Shown piece by piece: positions 16,421-24,749 of a DNA stretch of 29,094 nucleotides. Position 1 is the first letter of the stretch. Each line of letters starts with the position of its first letter. The translations under genes and the position numbers were made by a program. Where the stretch lies: positions 1-29,094 of the forward strand of contig CAUHFS010000031.1 in the NCBI GenBank assembly GCA_959605475.1, written 5' to 3'. Below the pieces are notes generated by a model. The model was not told where the DNA came from and ran no database searches. It worked only from the letters and a program-made list of their open reading frames with translations. Origin of the DNA: an uncultured Collinsella sp. Lineage in GTDB: Bacteria > Actinomycetota > Coriobacteriia > Coriobacteriales > Coriobacteriaceae.

Positions 16421-17779
16421 TTAGCTCCTCGAATGTGCGACAAAACGACTATGGAGCAGACCGATCACAAAGGCAACCACGGCAACCGGCGCCCACGCGG
16501 CACCGATATCCGCCAGCGGCAACGCATCGAACGGCAGCCACGCGCCCGCAAAGAACGCGTCGCGGACCGAGGTAATCACGCTCTGCACTGCGACAACGCC
16601 GCCGACCCAGACCCACACCTGCGGATGCGCGTCGCAAAAACCGTGCACCAGACCCATAAGCACCAGCACGATGGCGACGGGGTACAGGGCGTTGAGCATG
16701 GGCACCGAGAACATAAGAATCACGTCGAGGCCCACGTTGGAAAGCACGCACGAAAACGCCGCGAACACAAAGGCGAGAGCCGCAAAGGGGCGGCGCATGG
16801 CCTCCTCGGAAGCCTCCGCTCCCCCTTTGACCACATACGTCTCGCAGAAATAGCGCGAACAGCAGCTGATAAGGCCGATGCACACGTTCATGCAAGCAAG
16901 GAAGAAGATCGCAAAGACCACGACCGTGCCGGCGAGGCCAAAGTGCATAGAGGCGGAACGGGCGAGGATGGCGGCACCGTTGGTGGCATCGGGCATCACG
17001 GTGCTGAGCTGCGCGCCGGCAAGGCCCAAGCCGCAGTAGATGATGGCCATGAGCACACCGGCGATCACGCCGGAGCGCGAAATCTCGAAGGCAACGCGCT
17101 TGTCATCGGTAACACCCAGCTCGTGGATGGTCTCGGCGATGATGATGCCAAAGGCGAGCGACGCGAGCAGGTCCATGGTCTGATAGCCGGTCAAAAAGCC
17201 CTGTACGGCAGCGCCAGCATTATAGGGAGCCTGCGGCGCGGCAGCGGAGCCCAGCGGCGAGACCACAGCGGCACCCACGACCAATACGATAAGGGCAATG
17301 AGCGCGGGGCCCGTAATGCGGCCGAGCACGCGCGTGATGACGCCGGGGCGCAGCGTGAGCGCAAACGCGATGATAAAGAATCCAACGGCAAACACCAGGC
17401 GTGCCGTGCTGAGCGAGACGCCCTCGGGCAGCAGCGGCACCAGCATCTCGAAGGCCGTGGAGCTCGTGCGCGGAATGGCCAGGCACGGGCCAATGGCCAG
17501 ATACACCGCCGCAACAAAGAACTCGCCAAACTTGGGGTGCACGCGGCCGGCAAGCTCGCGCGCCGTTCCGGCAAGCGCAACGGCGATAAAGCCCATGACG
17601 GGCAGGCCGATGGCGGCAATGAGAAAGCCAAGCATGGCAACCGGCGTGGCAGAGCCTGCCTGCAGCGCCAGCAGCGGCGGGATAATAAGGTTGCCGGCGC
17701 CAAAGAGCATCGAGAACAGGGCGATGCCGACGGTGACGACATGGTCGGAGCGCAGACCGCGCGGTGCAGATGAGGGCAT
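16421..17779 (-). CDS. brnQ: branched-chain amino acid transporter, LIVCS (BrnQ) family
   Basis: This hydrophobic protein of 452 residues would import leucine, isoleucine or valine with a cation across the cytoplasmic membrane. About twelve membrane segments are visible. The N-terminal segment contains the family-typical FSMLFGAGNLIIPPLLALQAG, and the central part has GFLTGYQTMDLLASLAFGII. The ATG at 17779 follows GAAAGG with nine-base spacing; a GTG at 17785 would overlap the ribosome binding site. It stands alone between the csdB terminator and the tRNA promoter. Substrate specificity is family knowledge only. Confidence 0.9.
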   Translation of the reverse strand: MPSSAPRGLRSDHVVTVGIALFSMLFGAGNLIIPPLLALQAGSATPVAMLGFLIAAIGLPVMGFIAVALAGTARELAGRVHPKFGEFFVAAVYLAIGPCLAIPRTSSTAFEMLVPLLPEGVSLSTARLVFAVGFFIIAFALTLRPGVITRVLGRITGPALIALIVLVVGAAVVSPLGSAAAPQAPYNAGAAVQGFLTGYQTMDLLASLAFGIIIAETIHELGVTDDKRVAFEISRSGVIAGVLMAIIYCGLGLAGAQLSTVMPDATNGAAILARSASMHFGLAGTVVVFAIFFLACMNVCIGLISCCSRYFCETYVVKGGAEASEEAMRRPFAALAFVFAAFSCVLSNVGLDVILMFSVPMLNALYPVAIVLVLMGLVHGFCDAHPQVWVWVGGVVAVQSVITSVRDAFFAGAWLPFDALPLADIGAAWAPVAVVAFVIGLLHSRFVAHSRS

Positions 17780-17801
17780 AGGCACACCTTTCGGGTCGAA
17801 A

Positions 17802-17832
17802 CAAAAACGGGACGGGCAAAATACCCGTCCCG
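17802..17832 (-). terminator. Rho-independent terminator closing the selenium/double-cubane operon
   Basis: On the minus strand CGGGACGGGT, a short loop and GCCCGTCCCG are followed by TTTTTGT. It starts about 24 bases past the stop of the cysteine desulfurase gene and is the first strong terminator seen after 24.8 kb in that transcript. Confidence 0.92.
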
Positions 17833-17855
17833 CAAGTATAAACGGTCCAGCAGCT

Positions 17856-18995
17856 TTAGCAGACTAAATTGCGCAGAGCATCGATAGCCGTGTCGACTTC
17901 TTCGGTCGTGTTGAAATACCCAAACGAGAAGCGGACGACACCCTGGCGCTCGGTACCTAACGCGCGGTGCATGAGCGGAGCGCAATGGGCACCGGAGCGC
18001 GTCGCAATCCCCCACCCTTGCATGAGCGCGTCCGAGATCTCGGCAGAGTCGATATCGCCCACGTTGAGCGACACGATCGCCGAGCGCGCAGGTTGGTCAA
18101 ACGCACCGTAAAGTACAATGCTGGGGATTTCGCGAGCGCCGGAGAGGAAACGTTCGGCGAGTGCGCGTTCGTGAGCTGCAATCGTCTCCACCCCGCCTTG
18201 TGCCTCGATAAAATCAAGGCCTGCGGAAAGGCCCGCTATGCCGTGACCGTTGAGCGTGCCCGCCTCGAGCCGCGTGGGCCACTCCATGGGCTGTAACGCA
18301 TCGAAGCTGTGCACGCCCGTGCCGCCCATGGCCCAGGGCGCCACGTCGACGCCCTCCGCCACGGCCAGGCCGCCGGTGCCCTGCGGGCCCATGAGCCCCT
18401 TGTGGCCGGTAAAGCACACCACGTCGAGCCCCATGGCCTGCATATCGATATGCGCCGTACCGGCAGACTGCGAGGCATCGACGATCACAAGCGCACCCGC
18501 GGCATGTGCCAAGGCCGCCACGCGCGCAATGTCGACCGCGTTGCCGGTCACATTAGAGGCATGCGTCACCACCACGGCACGCGTACCGGGCGTGACCAGC
18601 CGCTCGAGCTCGTCATAGTCGAGCACGCCGCTTACGTCACAGCCCGCATGCTCAACGGTCACACCCCGCTCCGCTGCCAGGCGGTTGAGCGGACGCAGCA
18701 CGGAGTTGTGCTCGAGCACCGTCGTGACCACGCGGTCGCCGGGGCGCACCACGCCACAGATGGCGGTGTTGAGCGCCGCCGTAGAGTTGGGCGTAAAGCA
18801 CACATGGTCCGCCCTCGGGCAACCTAAAAGGCGCGCGAGCTTGGCACGGCAACCGTGAATCGTACGAGCGGCATCGAGGGCACCCGACGTGGCGCCGCGC
18901 CCGGCATTGCCGAGCGAGCACATCGCCTGCGTCACGGCATCGATGACCGTCTGCGGCTTGTGCATGGTCGTCGCCGCGTTATCCAGGTAGATCAT
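17856..18995 (-). CDS. CsdB-type cysteine desulfurase / selenocysteine lyase family protein
   Basis: This 379-residue PLP enzyme would remove sulfur or selenium from cysteine or selenocysteine and carry it as a persulfide or perselenide. Visible are YLDNAATT at the start, the cofactor lysine in FTGHKGLMGPQGTGGL near residue 200, and the catalytic cysteine in RSGAHCAPLMHRALG near the C-terminus (SufS/CsdB class). The ATG at 18995 overlaps the stop of the DUF3343 gene as ATGA, with GGGAGG upstream. It is the last gene of the selD operon, which suggests it delivers selenium for selenophosphate synthesis or a labile selenium cofactor. That role is inferred from position and family association. 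Confidence 0.9.
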   Translation of the reverse strand: MIYLDNAATTMHKPQTVIDAVTQAMCSLGNAGRGATSGALDAARTIHGCRAKLARLLGCPRADHVCFTPNSTAALNTAICGVVRPGDRVVTTVLEHNSVLRPLNRLAAERGVTVEHAGCDVSGVLDYDELERLVTPGTRAVVVTHASNVTGNAVDIARVAALAHAAGALVIVDASQSAGTAHIDMQAMGLDVVCFTGHKGLMGPQGTGGLAVAEGVDVAPWAMGGTGVHSFDALQPMEWPTRLEAGTLNGHGIAGLSAGLDFIEAQGGVETIAAHERALAERFLSGAREIPSIVLYGAFDQPARSAIVSLNVGDIDSAEISDALMQGWGIATRSGAHCAPLMHRALGTERQGVVRFSFGYFNTTEEVDTAIDALRNLVC

Positions 18996-19243
18996 CGCAC
19001 GACCTCCCACATATCAATCACGGTATAGCCCTCGGTGGGAACGCCCGCCGCGGCGAGTTCGCCGCGCAGCAGCTCCTCATCGGCAGGCAACGCTTTCCAC
19101 GCCAGACCACAGCCGGCAGCGACCTCCCCGGGCACGGGAATCGTTCGCCCGGGAAGGCCGCGCTCGATGCACAGGGACTCGCAGCCCATGGCGGCAGCAG
19201 TGGTGGGAAACGTGATGACAAGCGCTGGGCGCTTCTCCCTCAT
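18992..19243 (-). CDS. DUF3343 family small protein, selenium-associated
   Basis: This 83-residue protein matches the DUF3343 family in size and in its cysteine-glycine core, seen as AAGCGLAWKA; an earlier MGCESLCIERGLPGRTIPVP covers the beta-alpha-beta part. The family is known by comparative genomics to travel with selD, yedF and CsdB-like genes; its biochemistry is not established, though the conserved cysteine suggests selenium or sulfur carriage. The ATG at 19243 has GGAG seven bases upstream; a GTG at 19258 is less likely. It begins 19 bases after the yedF stop and its own stop overlaps the desulfurase start. Confidence 0.85.
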   Translation of the reverse strand: MREKRPALVITFPTTAAAMGCESLCIERGLPGRTIPVPGEVAAGCGLAWKALPADEELLRGELAAAGVPTEGYTVIDMWEVVR

Positions 19244-19262
19244 GGCAACTCCAACCAATACG

Positions 19263-19889
19263 CTACGGGCGCACGACGCGCACGGCCTGTTCCATCTTCT
19301 CCACGATCACATACATGTTCGTGACCTCGCCCACGGCAAGCTGGTCCTTAATGCCATAGTGGTCGAGGCAGGTGCCACAGGTGAGGATTTCGACGCCCTG
19401 CTCAGCCAGCCCCTTCAGGTCGTCGAGTACCGGCGAGCCCTCGACGGTGAGCTTGGCGCCGCCGTTGTAGAACAGCATGGTCGCGGGCAGCTCCTCCTGC
19501 TGCGTCACGGCAAAGATGAAGGCCTTCATGAGCTTGTGGCCCAGCTCGTCGTCGCCGCGGCCCATGCAGTCGGTGTAGACGGAAATGACGAGCTTGCCCT
19601 TGCCGGCGCTGGCATCACAGAAGGCAGCGCCATCTTGCTCGGGATCGGCAACGGCAACGGCGCCAGAGGTCGCCACGGTCACGTGCCACTCGGCGTCAGA
19701 AACCTTCTCGACCGAGGCCGTGCAGCCTTTCTCCTGCGCCATCTTGGAGATGTTCTTGACGGCGGTCTCGTTGTCGACCGAGGTCACCACAGCGCCCTCG
19801 CCATCAAGCTGCTTCAGAGCTTTGAGCGTCTTGACGACGGGCAGCGGGCAGGCATCGCCCATGGCATTAACTTCAATTTTGGTAGACAT
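19263..19889 (-). CDS. yedF: selenium metabolism protein YedF (TusA-like plus DsrE-like domains)
   Basis: The 208-residue protein has an N-terminal TusA/SirA domain with MGDACPLPVVKTLKAL, whose cysteine would carry sulfur or selenium, and a C-terminal DsrE/F-like domain with CGTCLDHYG near residue 170. Some relatives have selenocysteine in the first motif; here it is cysteine. The ATG at 19889 gives MSTKIEVNAMG and follows AAAGGA. It sits between selD and DUF3343 in the same transcript. A selenium trafficking role is family knowledge by genomic association, not proven chemistry. Confidence 0.92.
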   Translation of the reverse strand: MSTKIEVNAMGDACPLPVVKTLKALKQLDGEGAVVTSVDNETAVKNISKMAQEKGCTASVEKVSDAEWHVTVATSGAVAVADPEQDGAAFCDASAGKGKLVISVYTDCMGRGDDELGHKLMKAFIFAVTQQEELPATMLFYNGGAKLTVEGSPVLDDLKGLAEQGVEILTCGTCLDHYGIKDQLAVGEVTNMYVIVEKMEQAVRVVRP

Positions 19890-19948
19890 AGTTTTTCCTT
19901 TCAAAAGGGACCGCCCAGAACAACGGACGGTCGCATAAACGGTTTTCC

Positions 19949-20998
19949 TTAATGAACAACACGAACGGCAGGACCGCCCGGCACCGCCTCGCATACGCGA
20001 CCGATAACGGCGGCGATGCGATCCTCGGCATGCAGACGGCGCGCGAGTTCATCCACATCGGCAGCAGGCGCTGCGATGAGCAGGCCGCCCGAGGTCTGCG
20101 GGTCGTACAGCGCATCTAGCATGCCCGGCTCCAGGTCATCGTCGGCCGCCACGCGCGGGCCAAAGAAGTCCTGGTTGCGGTAGGAGCCAGCGGGGATAAT
20201 GCCCAGACGCGCCATGTCGAGCACCTGGTCAAAGAGCGGCACCGCCCCCGACGCAAGCTCAATCTGCACGCCCGAGCCCTCGGCCATCTCGCACGCATGC
20301 CCAATCAGGCCAAAGCCCGTAATGTCGGTGCAGCCGTGAAGTTCGAGCCCCTCGGCCAAACGGATCGGGGCCTCGTTGAGGGTGCGCATAGAATCAAACA
20401 TCTGGCTGGCCTCGTCCTGCTCGATGAGCTCGCCCTTAATGGCCGTGGTGATAATGCCCGAGCCGATCGCCTTGGTCAGCAGTAGGACATCGCCCACGCG
20501 CGCACCGCTGTTGGCGAGCATGCGGTCGAGTGGCACAAAACCGCTCACGGACAGGCCGTACTTGGGCTCGTCGTCGTTGATGGTGTGGCCGCCCGCGATG
20601 GTGCAGCCAGCCTCGACGCACTTGTCGGCGCCACCCGCCAAAATCTGGCCGGCAACCTCGACGCCCAGGCAGTTAGGTATGCACAGCAGGTTCATGGCAT
20701 GGCTCGGCCGCCCGCCCATGGCGTAGATGTCCGAAAGCGAGTTGGCCGCGGCGATCTGACCAAACAGAAACGGGTCATCGACCATCGGCGGGAAGAAGTC
20801 GATGGACTGCACGAGGCCCAAGTTGTCGCCAACGCGAAAAACACTCGCATCGTCGGAGGTATCGAACCCCACGAGCAGGTTGTCGTTATGCACATTGGGT
20901 AAGTCGCCCAGGACCTGGGCGAGGGCTCCAGGAGCCAACTTAGCGGCTCAACCGCTCGCGGCAGTCATAGACGTGAGCTTAATCTGATCGTCAGCCAT
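19949..20998 (-). CDS. selD: selenide, water dikinase SelD, selenocysteine-containing
   Basis: SelD makes selenophosphate from selenide and ATP, the donor for Sec-tRNA and other selenium uses. The ATG at 20998 follows GAGGAGG and reads MADDQIKLTSMTAASG, then TGA at codon 17, then AAKLAPGALAQVL. That TGA falls exactly where SelD proteins carry their catalytic Cys or Sec before the conserved lysine and LAPG. Reading it as Sec gives 349 residues, normal for the family. The rest shows the AIR-synthase fold with the metal-binding aspartate in LLVGFDTSDDASVF and GGHTINDDEPKYGLSVSG. A gene caller that stops at the TGA would begin at a TTG near 20938 and lose the active site. It lies downstream of the activator gene and upstream of yedF. 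Confidence 0.95.
20924..20950 (-). promoter_or_regulatory. UGA codon and bacterial SECIS-like hairpin of selD
   Basis: The selenocysteine TGA occupies 20948-20950. Eleven bases later a stem GGCTC-CTG-GAGCC forms at 20924-20936, placing the apical loop about 19 bases from the U of the UGA, inside the range known for bacterial SECIS elements bound by SelB. The stem could widen or compete with a second hairpin, GCCCAG-GTC-CTGGGC at 20906-20920. Confidence 0.75.
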
Positions 20999-21068
20999 CG
21001 ATACCTCCTCTCATCGGTCAATCATTTCCTCCCAGTATACGCATGAATGCAGGCCCACGGCCGATGCA

Positions 21069-21833
21069 TTAATCGAGCGCCTGTGCGCGAATCGCCGCGC
21101 CGATGGCACCGGCAAAGCGAGCCTGGGGCGAGGTGGTCACCGGCGACCCCAGCAGCTCGCCCAACCGCTCCACCACGAAGGCGTTCTCGCACAGGCCACC
21201 GGTCAGGTAGTACGGGGCGCCCGCGGCCTGCCCGGCCATGGTCGCCACGCGCGAGACCACGCTGTCGATCACGCCACGTGCGATGTTCTCGCGCGGCTCA
21301 CCGCGACCGATCAGGCTAATGACCTCACTTTCGGCAAACACCGTGCACATGCTGGAAATCTTGGTAGGCTCGCCGGAACGCGCCAGGTCGGCCATCTGCT
21401 GTTGAGAAATACCTAGGCGGTCGGCCATGATCTCCAAAAAGCGCCCCGTGCCGGCAGCGCACTTGTCGTTCATGGCAAACTTGGCCACGCGGCCATTTTT
21501 AAGCTGAATGACCTTGGTGTCCTGGCCGCCCACGTCAATCACCGTGCCGCGATCGCCAAACAGACGCACGGCACCGGCGCCGTGGCAGGTAATCTCGGTC
21601 ACAACCTTGTGGGCGTATGGCACAGCCACGCGCCCGTAACCCGTGGCCACCACACGCGCAGAATCGGATGCAACGTCAAAGCCCGCCGCCGCGAGCGCCT
21701 CGCGCAACCTATCGGCGGCATCGACCGAGGAGAACCCGGTTGGCTGCACGCACGTCCACGCCACCGAACCCTCACCATCGACCACAGCAGCCTTAGCCGC
21801 CGTAGACCCGATATCGACCCCGATCCCTATCAT
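21069..21833 (-). CDS. HgdC/YjiL-type ATP-dependent activator of 2-hydroxyacyl-CoA dehydratase / double-cubane reductase
   Basis: This 254-residue ASKHA-fold ATPase couples ATP hydrolysis to very low-potential electron transfer from its [4Fe-4S] cluster to a dehydratase or double-cubane partner. Phosphate-binding motifs are GVDIGSTAAKAAV at the N-terminus and VIDVGGQDTK; the two cluster cysteines are in NDKCAAGTGRF and SSMCTVFAESEV, both typical. The ATG at 21833 follows AGGAGAG. It lies after the two HgdB-like genes and before selD in the same direction, so its partners are most likely those proteins. Length and motifs match E. coli YjiL. Confidence 0.93.
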   Translation of the reverse strand: MIGIGVDIGSTAAKAAVVDGEGSVAWTCVQPTGFSSVDAADRLREALAAAGFDVASDSARVVATGYGRVAVPYAHKVVTEITCHGAGAVRLFGDRGTVIDVGGQDTKVIQLKNGRVAKFAMNDKCAAGTGRFLEIMADRLGISQQQMADLARSGEPTKISSMCTVFAESEVISLIGRGEPRENIARGVIDSVVSRVATMAGQAAGAPYYLTGGLCENAFVVERLGELLGSPVTTSPQARFAGAIGAAIRAQALD

Positions 21834-21885
21834 GGCTCTCTCCTAATCCAAACATCAAAGACAGCGGCGCGTTCAGGCGCCTTAG

Positions 21886-21993
21886 CTCTAGGTTTCTCAG
21901 GTGCCGGAGGTTGCCCCGAAAGAGGAGCGCGGCGTACTTTGGTACGCAAGCGACGGTTTGAGGGGCAAGATCCGGTGCCTGAGGAAGCTAGAG
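21886..21993 (-). repeat. structured intergenic hairpin, copy A
   Basis: A 32-position imperfect stem pairs at about 29 positions and encloses a 44-nt apical region nearly identical to copy B, with an inner GCGTAC-TTTG-GTACGC hairpin at 21932-21947. It overlaps the last codons of the upstream HgdB-like gene and lies before the activator gene. Compared with copy B, stem bases change in pairs (for example CC/GG against GT/AC) and keep pairing, pointing to selection on structure. Confidence 0.75.
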
Positions 21994-23152
21994 GGTTTCG
22001 ATGAAGGCGGCGATGCGGGTCTCGATCTGGCCCATGTCACCGTTGCTGTAGTCGGTCTCGATCTTCATATACGGAATGCCCGCACCCTCGACAGCTTCCT
22101 GCATGCGCGCACTCTCCACGTTAAAGGTGTGGCAGGCCTGGAGCACGCTCTCTACCACGCCATCGACATGATACTTCTCGCACATGGCAAGCGTGTTCCC
22201 CATGCGGCTGTCGTTGGGCGTCATGACCGAGCAGTTGATATCCAGGTAGCGGTCGGCGATGGCGCGCAGGATATCGGGAGCATCGGGGTCGATCATCATG
22301 GCCGCCGTGCGCTCACCCGAGCAGTCGTCCATGCACACGACCACGCCGCCATTGGACTCGATAGTACGGCCTATCTTGTTGATCACGCCGCCCACCGGGC
22401 AGCCGGTGATCAGAATGCGCTTGGCATCCGCCGCAACCGGGCGCTCGCCCGCGTCGTAGGCCTCGCGCAGCTTGGCAACCTTTTGCTCCAGCTGATCCGT
22501 ATAGGCCTCGATATCAAAGCTGAACGTACCGGCAAACATGGTGCTCATCAGGTCGACGCCGCTCATGGCCGCCGGCTGGTTAGCCTGCAGCGCAAACATC
22601 TCGAGCTGGGCCGCACGCAAACGGTTGCGACGACGGACGGCGGCGCGCAGGTCATCGTCGGTAATCGTGATGCCGTAGAAGTTCTCGAGCTCCTCCTTGA
22701 GTAGGCGGCACTCCTCGTACCAGCTTTCACGCTCGTAGGCGCGATCGCGACCCTGCGGCAGGTGCAGAATGTGCGTGCGCTTGAGCCCCCCCCAGCAGCT
22801 CGTACATCTTCTTCTTGCCGTCGCAGGTGGTCTCGCCGATGATCATGTCGCTAAAGTACGTAAACGGGCACTTTTGCGAGTAGGCAAAGCCGTAGGTCGA
22901 CTTGATGAGCGGGCAGAGGTTCGCGGGCAGCACCTTCTCGGCCTCGGGAATCACCTCGTCAGACGTACCGCACAGGGCCACGCTCGAGGCGCCCGCGGCA
23001 TCGATAATCTCGAGCGGCGTATAGCTGCACAAAAAGCCGATCAGGCGATTACCGGCCTGCTTGTAATCCTTGACGCGAATAAACGCCGCCTTGCGCTGCT
23101 CGTTGAACTCCTCAAACGTGGACGGCAACGGCTGTTCAATATTTTCCGACAT
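21988..23152 (-). pseudogene. double-cubane-cluster reductase (YjiM/HgdB family), frameshifted
   Basis: From the ATG at 23152 (AAGGAG upstream) the frame reads 121 residues with Cys42, 61, 80, 95 and 110 (SYTPLEI, ANLCPLIKS, SQKCPF, TTCDGKKK) and then breaks in a G8 tract at 22786-22793. Removing one G restores a continuous frame through LKRTHILHLPQGRDRAYE and on to the stop at 21988, giving 387 residues, close to E. coli YjiM (383). The family holds iron-sulfur clusters, in some members a double cubane, and reduces difficult substrates using electrons from an HgdC-type activator, here encoded next. Either a real inactivation, a phase-variable tract, programmed slippage or a sequencing error could explain the break. 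Confidence 0.85.
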
Positions 23153-23190
23153 ATAACTCCTTAACAAACCTTTTAACCGACCAAGGAAAA

Positions 23191-23290
23191 GGCTTTCCCA
23201 GGTGCCCGAGGTTGCCGTGAAAGAGGAGCGCAGCGTACTTTGGTACGCAAGCGACGGTTTGAACGGCAAGATCGGGTGCCTGGGAAAGCC
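23191..23290 (-). repeat. structured intergenic hairpin, copy B
   Basis: A 28-position stem (GGCTTTCCCAGG with CCTGGGAAAGCC at its base, continuing inward) pairs at 26 positions and carries the same apical region as copy A, differing there by about one base. It fills most of the 150-base gap between the two HgdB-like genes. The outer stem starts 16 bases past the stop of the upstream gene. Confidence 0.75.
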
Positions 23291-23306
23291 GCCGGGACGG
23301 ATAGCC

Positions 23307-24590
23307 CTAAATGGTTTCCAGGAACGCCTCAATACGGGTCTGGAGCTGGCCTGCATCCTCACCGGCGTAGTCGGTCGTGATGTGCATAAACGGAATGCCG
23401 GCCTCCTCGGCGGCCTTCTCCACGGCAAACGACTCCATCTCATAGAGCGTGCAGAACTGCAGGGCCACGTCGACGATGCCGTCGGCATGCAGGTCCTTGG
23501 CCATCTGGACAATGTCCTTCATACGCTGGTCGTTGGGCGTAAAGACGGCGCAGTTGATCTTAAAGTAGCGCTCGGCGATGGCATCGAGCATCTCGTCCAC
23601 CGTCTCACCGGACTCGTCGACCAGGTCCTTGTAGTAGCGCGAGCCCGTGCAGGACTCCTCGCCTACCACAACGCCACCGGCTTTCTCGATGAGGTTGAAC
23701 AGCTTCCAGTTGGGCACGGCCATGGGCGTGCCGGTGTACAGGATGCGCTTGGTTCCCTTGGGCGCCACGCCCTCTCCGGCCTCGACACGCTGCTCACACT
23801 CGGCCGCCATATCGTTGATGGCTCCGCTCAGACGCGGCGTGTCGTCCATAAAGGCGGCCTGAACGGTCAGCAGGCTGTCGAGACCGCTGATGGGCGCTGG
23901 GTCGGCAGCGCGCGTGGCAGCGAGGCGCTGCAGGGCGCGACGCTTCTCATTGACGGCGTGGATGGCGGCCTTCAGACGCTCAGGCGTAATCGTAACGCCG
24001 CACTCTTCCTCGATCTTGGCGGCGAGCTTCTTGACCTCGGCCTTCCAGGTCACGAGCGTCGACTCGTTGTGCACGTTGGGAATATCCATGACGTACATGT
24101 TCTTTTGCGTGGCAAAAAACTCGTAGGCCTTCTTCTTGCCATCGCAGGTGTTCTCGCCTACCACCAAGTCACTCGACTCAATGTAGGGGCAGACCTCGCC
24201 CAGCTTAAAGCCGGCAAAGCTCTTGATAAGCGGACAAGTGTTGCGCGGCAAGTGCTCCTCGACCTTGTCCGTTGCCCAATCGGCACCCGAGCACAGACCA
24301 ACGGGAATGCCGTCACAGGCAAGCACGATCTCCTCGGGCACGTAGACGCAGAACGAGCCCACGATCTTGGTGGCCTCGCCAGCCTCCTTCTTGTCGAGCA
24401 TCTCCTTAATGCGGCCGCTATGGATGTTGGTGGCCACAAAGTCCAGATAGGACGTGGACTTGGGGCGGTTGTTCTGCGTCAGGTACATATCCCCGTACAT
24501 CTGGCCCACAGCGCCCAGCAGCATGTCGTGGTCGGCAAGATTCATGCCCAGGCTCTGCCACATCGGATGGAAATCAAATTCTTCAGCCAT
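23307..24590 (-). CDS. 2-hydroxyacyl-CoA dehydratase family / double-cubane-type reductase
   Basis: This 427-residue protein is intact and homologous to the frameshifted gene after it. Six early cysteines lie at 81, 92, 100, 119, 134 and 149 in GSFCVYVPEEI, LACDG, RNTCPLIKSFAGF, GEVCPY and ENTCDGKKK; two later ones are in GEESCTGSRYY and LQFCTLYE. This set resembles iron-sulfur ligands of HgdB and double-cubane proteins. It has about 40 more N-terminal residues than its neighbour. The ATG at 24590 follows GAGGGG. As first long gene of the operon it may form a heterodimer with the neighbour, or each may be a homodimer; the substrate is unknown. A selenium-linked reduction is suggested only by operon context. 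Confidence 0.88.
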   Translation of the reverse strand: MAEEFDFHPMWQSLGMNLADHDMLLGAVGQMYGDMYLTQNNRPKSTSYLDFVATNIHSGRIKEMLDKKEAGEATKIVGSFCVYVPEEIVLACDGIPVGLCSGADWATDKVEEHLPRNTCPLIKSFAGFKLGEVCPYIESSDLVVGENTCDGKKKAYEFFATQKNMYVMDIPNVHNESTLVTWKAEVKKLAAKIEEECGVTITPERLKAAIHAVNEKRRALQRLAATRAADPAPISGLDSLLTVQAAFMDDTPRLSGAINDMAAECEQRVEAGEGVAPKGTKRILYTGTPMAVPNWKLFNLIEKAGGVVVGEESCTGSRYYKDLVDESGETVDEMLDAIAERYFKINCAVFTPNDQRMKDIVQMAKDLHADGIVDVALQFCTLYEMESFAVEKAAEEAGIPFMHITTDYAGEDAGQLQTRIEAFLETI

Positions 24591-24593
24591 GAC

Positions 24594-24689
24594 GGTTCCC
24601 CTCTCGAACCAAATATGAATAGCTACGGTATTGCTGCACGGTGGGTGGCGAAAACCCAGCCGCGCCTAAACCCGGAATTTTGGGGAACC
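24594..24689 (-). promoter_or_regulatory. leader with an inverted repeat covering the ribosome binding site
   Basis: GGTTCCCC (24682-24689 on the minus strand) is exactly complementary to GGGGAACC (24594-24601), which includes the GGGG of the Shine-Dalgarno sequence of the 427-residue reductase. About 80 bases lie between, with smaller possible stems such as GCTG/CAGC. The pairing could hide the ribosome binding site. No known riboswitch class is recognised. Confidence 0.4.
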
Positions 24690-24749
24690 TGCCTTGCGGT
24701 CGATTATTTAGCTGTGCGTCGTCTCTCCCGGAGCCGTGAACATACCTGC

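Noticed and set aside
19820..19889. Selenocysteine in YedF
   Set aside because: Some relatives use Sec in the CPxP motif, but the codon here is a cysteine codon (GDACPLP) and no in-frame TGA is present.
21901..22000. Small plus-strand peptides across the two hairpin copies (frames beginning MPEVA and containing LWYASDG)
   Set aside because: They arise only because the repeat is open in one frame. The stems change by compensatory pairs rather than by synonymous codons, so structure rather than coding explains the conservation.
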